Below, piece by piece: positions 59,047 through 64,000 of a stretch of DNA of 64,000 bases (its first letter is position 1; each line of letters starts with the position of its first letter). A program made the position numbers and the translations under genes. The stretch covers positions 1-64,000 of the forward strand of contig JACZKE010000036.1 of assembly GCA_014860225.1 (NCBI GenBank), given 5' to 3'. This stretch comes from Desulfuromonadales bacterium. GTDB lineage: Bacteria > Desulfobacterota > Desulfuromonadia > Desulfuromonadales > BM103. Below the pieces are notes generated by a model. It was not told where the DNA came from. It saw nothing but the letters and a program-made list of their open reading frames with translations, and made no database searches.

Positions 59047-61196
59047 TACGCACCTTCCCGACTTGCATTCAGCGTCGGTTCAGATTTTGGCAGTATTATG
59101 GTGAATTGTGCTCCTACGTTGGTGTTTTTTGCCGAAAGAACCCCGTTCATCTCTTTTTCCACTATGATTTTTGCCATATAAAGACCTATCCCCGCTCCAG
59201 ACAAGGTCGCCTTGGTCGTAAAGTAGGGGTCGAATACCTTTGTCAACAAATGATCGGGAATCCCGCAACCGTAATCTTTGACGTGGATGATAACCTCGCT
59301 GCCATGACTGACGACATCGATTTCGATCAGGCGAAGTATCTCACGGGTCTCCTGCAAAAACCTGTCTTCTATCGCATCTCTGGCATTGGCCAGAATATTG
59401 ACCAGCACGTGGACAAATTCACTTTGATAGCCGTACACTACCAGAGGCTCCCGGGTATTATATTTAATTTTCAGGTCTATTTCACTCTGTTTAAGCTGTG
59501 CCTGCATCAATTTGACGGCACTGTTGATCGCCTCGACGATATCAAACGGGAGTTTGCTTTTGCTCGGGCGGAAAAAGTGCCGAAAATCATCTATGGTCTT
59601 GGACATAAACTGGATTTGCGAGTCCGCCTCAGTCGTCAATTTTTGCACAAAATCCTTATTGATCTTATCGTTGTGATAAGCAGCCTGCAGACTGGCAATG
59701 TAGGTTGACAGGGTATTCAGGGGTTGTCGCCACTGATGGGCAATTGCGCCGAGCATCTCGCCCATGGCCGCCATTTTCTGCGCCTGTCTCAGCTGTTTCT
59801 CCGCATTGACGCGCTTTGATATGTCCCGGATACTCGACAAGGTCAGCTCTTGATTGTCAAGCCGCAGGATCTTTAGACCAACCTCGGCAGCAAACTCTGT
59901 CCCATTCGAGCGCAGGAAGGTCCATTCAAAAAACTGCTGTTCTCCGGCATTGGCGATTTCGATAATTTTTTTCGTCATCCCTAAACTTTCTCGACCGTTC
60001 GGTTGAAACTCAGGAGAAAAATCGAGCATATTCATGCCGATCACTTCTGAACGCGGGAATCCAAACATTTCCACCGCTTTTTCATTGCATTCCACATACT
60101 GCAATCCCTTACTGAGCAAGATGGCGTCATTCGCGACAAGAAAGAGTGTCTGGTAAGAGGTCTCGACTTCTTTGCGTTTGCTGATATTCCACTGTAAATC
60201 TTCACTGATTCCTGTCAGTTCTTGTTTGTGCTGTTGAACCGTCGATTCAAATCGCCTGTTGAACACAAACAGGACCAGCCCACTACCGACACCGCCGACA
60301 AGGGTCAATAGAGCCAGGACACCGAGCACGACCAGCACCTTCTCAACGGCAATCAGGGCCGTTGTTTTCCTCGTCAGTTCATAAGCCTCGACACTGGGTA
60401 TCGTTGTGCACAGGAACCAGTCGGTATTGGTAATCCTCTTGTAGGCAAGGATATTCTCCCGTCCATTGCCCTGGTCCCGATAAGCAACAGTCCCGAGGGA
60501 TGATTGCTGCAATTTGCCCAGTTCATGAGAAAGACTGGGTTGCGTTTCCTGCAATTTCATCTTCATGACAAATTCCTGGTTCGGGTGAACCAGAATGGTG
60601 CCTTCTTCGTCAATAATGAACGCGTATCCGGATTCACCGACCTTGACGCTCATCAGGTTCTCCACCAACGTGTCGAGCACGGTATCGGCGCTCATCACCC
60701 CTATAAATCGCCCATCTACGTGCAGTGGCGTTACCAGCGCAATGACCAGTTCCATAGTCGTGAGATCGATGTAGGGTCTGGTAAAAGTGGTGTGCTGGAC
60801 CTCGACGGCACGTTTGTACCACGGACGAACCCTGGTATCGTAACCTGGTGGTGGCGTCCAGCCGGCACCGTCAATTATCACGCCGCTGGTCAGGCCGATG
60901 TAGACATCGCTGAAATGCCCCGCCCGCATGGCCATTTTCAGCATGTCCAGGGTCTCAGAATTATTGCCGACACCGCGCAACAGGATTGAAGCTGCCGTTG
61001 CATCGAGGATTTTCATCTGCTGATTTAACCACAACTCAGTGGTTTTGCTCACATCGGTGGTTGTTGCCAGCTGATGGTCGTCAATGGTCTTTTCGATAAT
61101 AGCTTGAGTACTTCGATAGGTAATTCCAACCACCGACAGGATCAAAGCGGACAATACTGCCATAGTGATCAGGGTATTTTTAGTTTTCAAACTCAT
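59046..61196 (-). CDS. Sensor histidine kinase with dCache periplasmic domain
   Basis: A 716-aa membrane kinase. TM1 about 7-30; a periplasmic double-Cache domain about 35-280 (DVYIGLTSGVIIDGAGWTPP, YDTRVRPWYKRA, TFTRPYIDLTTMELVI, YAFIIDEEGTILVHPN); TM2 about 285-312; PAS about 345-465; HisKA with GAIAHQWRQPLN (His about 493); HATPase with NILANARDAI, DYGCGIPD and GAGIGLYMAK. dCache domains bind amino or organic acids, fitting the linked transporter. aggag precedes the ATG. It is the first gene of the kinase-regulator pair. Confidence 0.93.
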   Translation of the reverse strand: MSLKTKNTLITMAVLSALILSVVGITYRSTQAIIEKTIDDHQLATTTDVSKTTELWLNQQMKILDATAASILLRGVGNNSETLDMLKMAMRAGHFSDVYIGLTSGVIIDGAGWTPPPGYDTRVRPWYKRAVEVQHTTFTRPYIDLTTMELVIALVTPLHVDGRFIGVMSADTVLDTLVENLMSVKVGESGYAFIIDEEGTILVHPNQEFVMKMKLQETQPSLSHELGKLQQSSLGTVAYRDQGNGRENILAYKRITNTDWFLCTTIPSVEAYELTRKTTALIAVEKVLVVLGVLALLTLVGGVGSGLVLFVFNRRFESTVQQHKQELTGISEDLQWNISKRKEVETSYQTLFLVANDAILLSKGLQYVECNEKAVEMFGFPRSEVIGMNMLDFSPEFQPNGRESLGMTKKIIEIANAGEQQFFEWTFLRSNGTEFAAEVGLKILRLDNQELTLSSIRDISKRVNAEKQLRQAQKMAAMGEMLGAIAHQWRQPLNTLSTYIASLQAAYHNDKINKDFVQKLTTEADSQIQFMSKTIDDFRHFFRPSKSKLPFDIVEAINSAVKLMQAQLKQSEIDLKIKYNTREPLVVYGYQSEFVHVLVNILANARDAIEDRFLQETREILRLIEIDVVSHGSEVIIHVKDYGCGIPDHLLTKVFDPYFTTKATLSGAGIGLYMAKIIVEKEMNGVLSAKNTNVGAQFTIILPKSEPTLNASREGA

Positions 61197-61452
61197 GCGT
61201 TCTTTACTCCTGAGAATTTATCATCACAAAAATCATCACGAAATAACAGCAATAAGCTTGCCATAACCTAATAGGAGTCAAAACTTGTGCTGGCGTCAAT
61301 TGCCTGTATCTTGCCGATACCGAAAAGATCGACATCGAGCACTTTAATGCGATTGGAAAATTCTTCTGACCTGTCGACTTGATTCCTCGCTGCTTCAGGC
61401 TACGATTGATACTTGAAGGTGAGTGTGATTGTAGATGAGACAGGAGGCTGTG

Positions 61453-61974
61453 ATGCTGCAAGAGAAGATTGAGATCATTCAGGGAGACATTACGCAACTC
61501 AAAGTTGATGCGATCGTTAATGCCGCCAACCAGAGCCTTCTCGGCGGGGGTGGGGTTGATGGCGCCATTCACCGGGCAGCTGGCCCGCAGTTGCTGGAAG
61601 AGTGCCGGACCCTGGGGGGATGCCCGACGGGAGAAGCGAAGATTACGGCAGGCTATAACCTGCCTGCCCGGCATGTGATCCACACCGTGGGACCGGTCTG
61701 GAATGGTGGTGGCCACAACGAAGATAATCTGCTGGCCAGCTGCTATCGCAACAGTCTGCAGCTGGCTGTCAAACACAAATTTAGGAGTATCGCGTTCCCC
61801 TCGATCAGCACTGGCATATATGGTTTTCCGATAGAACGGGCCAGTCGAATCGCCCTGCGGGTTATCCTCGACTTTATCGCTACAGAAGAGTCTGCCCCCC
61901 GCGTGGTCATGACCTGTTTCTCGGAGCAGGATCTGGAGGCGTATCGTCTGGCTTACCAAGGTCTTTTAAATTAG
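61453..61974 (+). CDS. Macro-domain O-acetyl-ADP-ribose deacetylase (YmdB-like)
   Basis: A 173-aa macro-domain protein: [49 protein letters not shown] and [15 protein letters not shown] are the four ADP-ribose-binding segments. These hydrolyse O-acetyl-ADP-ribose or remove ADP-ribose from proteins. The ATG at 61453 has caggagg 6 nt upstream; the ORF from 61435 adds 6 residues. The stop is followed at once by a repeat arm. Confidence 0.92.
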   Translation: MLQEKIEIIQGDITQLKVDAIVNAANQSLLGGGGVDGAIHRAAGPQLLEECRTLGGCPTGEAKITAGYNLPARHVIHTVGPVWNGGGHNEDNLLASCYRNSLQLAVKHKFRSIAFPSISTGIYGFPIERASRIALRVILDFIATEESAPRVVMTCFSEQDLEAYRLAYQGLLN

Positions 61975-61975
61975 C

Positions 61976-62073
61976 TTCCGGACCGAAAACTGTGCCTGTG
62001 TTGTCCCGAGTTTCTGAATGGATACGAATTAGTTTTCGTCTGGAAACGGCCCTTTTCCGCAATCTTATCCTGT
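61976..62073. repeat. Family 1 repeat arms, rearranged copy
   Basis: TTCCGGACCGAAAACT (61976-61991) directly after the macro-gene stop is one outer arm. AGTTTTCGTCTGGAAACGGC, continuing to CCCTTTTCCGCAATCT (62031-62066), is the facing arm as read on the other strand of copy A. The central part is missing or replaced by 39 unrelated bases. Confidence 0.65.
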
Positions 62074-62273
62074 CTCTGTTTTCTGATGCAGGATTTTTTT
62101 GCTGACAACCATTGGTGATCGTGGCTGACCTTGATTGCTGTTTATGGAACCAAATTTGCACAATATCAAATAAGACCAAATTCATGGCGTTTTTGTTGAA
62201 AAACTCAGGCAAATAACCTGATTGCATACGGTTAATAGCGGAATCCGGTTCAGAAAATGGTATTTGGGGGAGT

Positions 62274-63110
62274 ATGAAACAAACGATCGGCAAGTTTGCA
62301 ACGCATTCTGTGGCAGTCGTTGAGGTCGAGGCAACTGTTCAGGAGGCCTTGCAGATCATGAGTGATCGGGGCATCAGCTGCATCGTTGTCCTGTCGCACA
62401 ATGAGCCGATCGGAATTCTCACTGAGCGGGACGTGGTCTTTGCAGCCAATTGGCTGCTTGGGCAATCAGGCCTGTTGATCAAGGAGGTTATGAATAAGCC
62501 GGTTATGACCGCTTCTGAGGACATGACCATCGCCCAGGCTTACCGGGTCTTTTGTCAGCACAAAATCCGCCACCTTGTTATTCTTGACGCCCGCCTGGAT
62601 ATGGCGGGTATCTTTACCCAGACGGACCTGGTGCGTTCCCTTAAAGGAAAAACTTTTGACGGCATCAGCGATGTGTCTTGCCTGATGTCTCCGCAGATTC
62701 TGCATGTCGCTTCTGATGTGCCGGCCCGTTATGCATTGTCTCTGATGGCGCGTCGCTCTGTCAGCTGTGTCGTGGTGATGGAAGATAATCAGCCTGTGGG
62801 CATGTTCACAGAGCGGGACGTGGTCCGTTGTGTCGCCAGAGGAGTCGATCTGTCAGCTGTCGCCGTCGGTTCTGTGATGACCCCGACGGTAGTGTCAACA
62901 ACATTGACGACGACACCTCACGACACCATTGGCATGATGCTCAAGAATTCGGTCAGACGTTTGCTGGTTGTCGACGAGCACGGTGGAATGGCCGGTATCC
63001 TGACACAGACGGACATAGGCAGGGTTCTTGATCATCAGGAATCGAGCTTTGTCGGCCGGTTGCTCGGCGTGGACACTCCATTGGGAGAACTGCCGCAAGG
63101 CATGATGTGA
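62274..63110 (+). CDS. Protein with four CBS domains
   Basis: A 278-aa protein made of two Bateman modules (four CBS repeats). Each pair ends in a GI(L/F)T(E/Q)xDv(V/L/I) motif: EPIGILTERDVV, MAGIFTQTDLV, QPVGMFTERDVV, GMAGILTQTDIG. No catalytic domain is attached, so it probably binds adenosine nucleotides as a sensor or partner. A start at 62274 follows gggggag. It is monocistronic, with a terminator at 63136. Confidence 0.9.
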   Translation: MKQTIGKFATHSVAVVEVEATVQEALQIMSDRGISCIVVLSHNEPIGILTERDVVFAANWLLGQSGLLIKEVMNKPVMTASEDMTIAQAYRVFCQHKIRHLVILDARLDMAGIFTQTDLVRSLKGKTFDGISDVSCLMSPQILHVASDVPARYALSLMARRSVSCVVVMEDNQPVGMFTERDVVRCVARGVDLSAVAVGSVMTPTVVSTTLTTTPHDTIGMMLKNSVRRLLVVDEHGGMAGILTQTDIGRVLDHQESSFVGRLLGVDTPLGELPQGMM

Positions 63111-63135
63111 CAGTCACTGAGGATGTTTAAACATA

Positions 63136-63167
63136 AAAGGGACCTGCAGTTATGCAAGTCCCTTTAT
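63136..63167 (+). terminator. Intrinsic terminator of the CBS gene
   Basis: AAAGGGAC/GTCCCTTT plus inner TGCA/TGCA, followed by ATTCG. It is 25 nt past the CBS stop; on the minus strand it would end transcripts through the tRNA fragment. Confidence 0.75.
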
Positions 63168-63172
63168 TCGTT

Positions 63173-63218
63173 TGGTAGCGGGGGCAGGATTTGAACCTGC
63201 GACCTTCGGGTTATGAGC
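63173..63218 (-). other. 3' fragment of tRNA-Met (CAT), probable att site
   Basis: Minus strand from the anticodon loop (CTCATAA) through variable loop, T arm (GCAGG-TTCAAAT-CCTGC) to acceptor CCCCGCT-A-CCA, 46 nt. The 5' half is absent: what should be the 5' anticodon stem reads TTCCG and cannot pair with CCCGA. A tRNA 3' half of this kind is the usual scar at the far end of an integrated element, which would lie to the right. Confidence 0.75.
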
Positions 63219-63366
63219 GGAAAAACACCGAAGTCCCTTTTCCCTTTAAAATCAAAAACTTGCCGCAATCTTAAGGGCTTCCCTCTTGTGAGAGGGCCTA
63301 CTATATAGCCCAATAAAACCATGTAGTCAAGCAAAAAGGGTACAGTTTAGGGGACAGGTAATCAGG
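63219..63366. other. AT-rich interval behind the tRNA fragment
   Basis: No gene. GGGCTTCCCTC-ttgt-GAGAGGGCC at about 63278-63300 forms a hairpin. It marks the change from the core chromosome to a probable mobile element. Confidence 0.4.
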
Positions 63367-63573
63367 TTAGTTACCCACAAAAAGTCTAAACAAAGACTCT
63401 AAGCCTTTACCCTGAACACGCACTATATATCCTGAGGACATGTAAGAATTAGTTGCGAGAGCATTAATAAGAATATGCTCTGGTGGGTTTCCTCGGGTAA
63501 CTGATAATCGTGAGTTATAGGAAAAGCACCCAATCCGAAGATGGAGGGTTTGCATGCACATGTGGCGGCTCAA
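63367..63573 (-). CDS. Possible small protein in the right-hand element
   Basis: A 68-aa frame starting at TTG 5-6 nt after aaggagag. Mixed composition, no motif recognised (ends SGYIVRVQGKGLESLFRLFVGN). It is listed only for its ribosome binding site and its position directly behind another short frame; it may be non-coding. Confidence 0.3.
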   Translation of the reverse strand: MSRHMCMQTLHLRIGCFSYNSRLSVTRGNPPEHILINALATNSYMSSGYIVRVQGKGLESLFRLFVGN

Positions 63574-63581
63574 TTCTCTCC

Positions 63582-63698
63582 TTAACGGCCTTCCTCCAAA
63601 TCCTTTCCAATTCTCAATACCGACTCTAACAGGGCATCTACTTGCGGTAGATCGGCGCGTGCGCCTACATAGTGTTCAGCAAATTGCTTACGGAACAT
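63582..63698 (-). CDS. Possible 38-aa protein in the right-hand element
   Basis: A short minus-strand frame with regular helical composition (FRKQFAEHYVGARADLPQVD then ALLESVLRIGKDLEEG). No family recognised. It ends 8 nt before the TTG of the following 68-aa frame, so the two might be one operon. Confidence 0.35.
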   Translation of the reverse strand: MFRKQFAEHYVGARADLPQVDALLESVLRIGKDLEEGR

Positions 63699-63882
63699 AT
63701 CTTTTAGCCCTTCATTTTACTATTTATCCTCGTGCTTTGTTTTGAGGCCACCAGAATCGCAAAAAGACAAAGTCTCGAAACCAGTCAGAGATAGGGCCCC
63801 GTTTATAAATAAAAAGCAGGTTGTCGTAATTGAAAGTGCTGATAAAATTTCAAGTATTGAACAATCCAGAAGGAGAATCCAA

Positions 63883-64000
63883 ATGGGAACTCAGGCCTCC
63901 AACGGACAAGGCCCTTTTGATTTTATAGATCGTTTAATAGGTCTTTTCCACCATTCTGATTCAAGCGTACCAAAACCCGCTCCGGGCGAAAAAGAGCCGT
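63883..64000 (+). CDS. N-terminus of a protein running off the window
   Basis: An ATG with agaaggag 7 nt upstream opens a frame of 39 codons that continues past the end. The visible part (GPFDFIDRLIGLFHHSD, then PKPAPGEKEP) is a short helix followed by a Pro/Glu-rich stretch. Too little to name. Confidence 0.5.
   Translation, partial: MGTQASNGQGPFDFIDRLIGLFHHSDSSVPKPAPGEKEP

Noticed and set aside
63281-63300. CRISPR or direct-repeat array at the right end
   Set aside because: Only a single hairpin is present; no regularly spaced repeats occur anywhere in the window.

Overview
The window reads as chromosomal DNA of a free-living, strictly or facultatively anaerobic diazotroph, most likely a Desulfuromonadales/Geobacter-like member of the Desulfobacterota. 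This rests on protein character (small ferredoxins, rubredoxin, a tungsten-type aldehyde:ferredoxin oxidoreductase, HypABCDE, sigma-54-dependent signalling) and on an ANTAR-type response regulator that sits with nif genes, as in Geobacter. It is an inference; no database search was run.

Layout. 1-5.5 kb: a methyl-cycle block, with methionine synthase split into two genes, a rubredoxin, a short MetF and a haloacid dehalogenase. 5.5-13.3 kb: housekeeping and small genes (lipoprotein, YbaN-like protein, ferredoxin, dodecin, aroC, recQ, a double zinc ribbon, ggt). 13.3-19.05 kb (minus strand): an unusual operon of a GNAT-deacetylase fusion, two D-Ala-D-Ala-ligase-like ATP-grasp enzymes, a small GNAT and a lysine 2,3-aminomutase. 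20.2-24 kb: hypABCDE. 24-48.3 kb: nitrogen fixation: nifV plus a GNAT; nifE-nifN-nifU/Q fusion; nifB; nifH-nifD-nifK-nifX-fdxB-nifX2; draT-draG and a small operon of unknown genes. Inserted among these are a diadenylate-cyclase-like gene, a TauE exporter and a copper-type TonB receptor with its own TonB. 48.4-49 kb: the ANTAR response regulator. 49.1-52.5 kb: AOR, a MoaD-like protein and an aminotransferase. 52.6-61.2 kb: a branched-chain amino-acid ABC transporter (livKHMGF) with its two-component system. 61.4-63.1 kb: macro-domain and CBS proteins. From 63.17 kb a tRNA-Met 3' fragment marks what looks like the attachment site of an AT-richer mobile element running off the window.

The strongest system-level signal is regulatory. 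Four leaders on the minus strand (before nifV, nifB, nifH and the 80-aa gene ending at 45951) each carry a short hairpin whose hexaloop has A at position 1 and G at position 4, and whose 3' arm (GCC/GCCC) is shared with an intrinsic terminator. The nifH leader seems to have two in tandem. This is the arrangement expected for ANTAR-mediated antitermination, and the candidate ANTAR protein is at 48408-48971. Sigma-54 (-24/-12) promoters lie upstream of nifV, nifE, nifB, draT and the ANTAR gene itself. Nitrogenase expression here is therefore probably controlled twice: by sigma-54 initiation and by antitermination; DraT/DraG add reversible ADP-ribosylation of NifH.

The genome also carries at least two families of structured intergenic repeats, often placed within a few bases of a stop codon. 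One shows compensatory changes between copies. A 156-bp MITE with 15-bp terminal inverted repeats lies in the leader of the unknown nif-linked operon.
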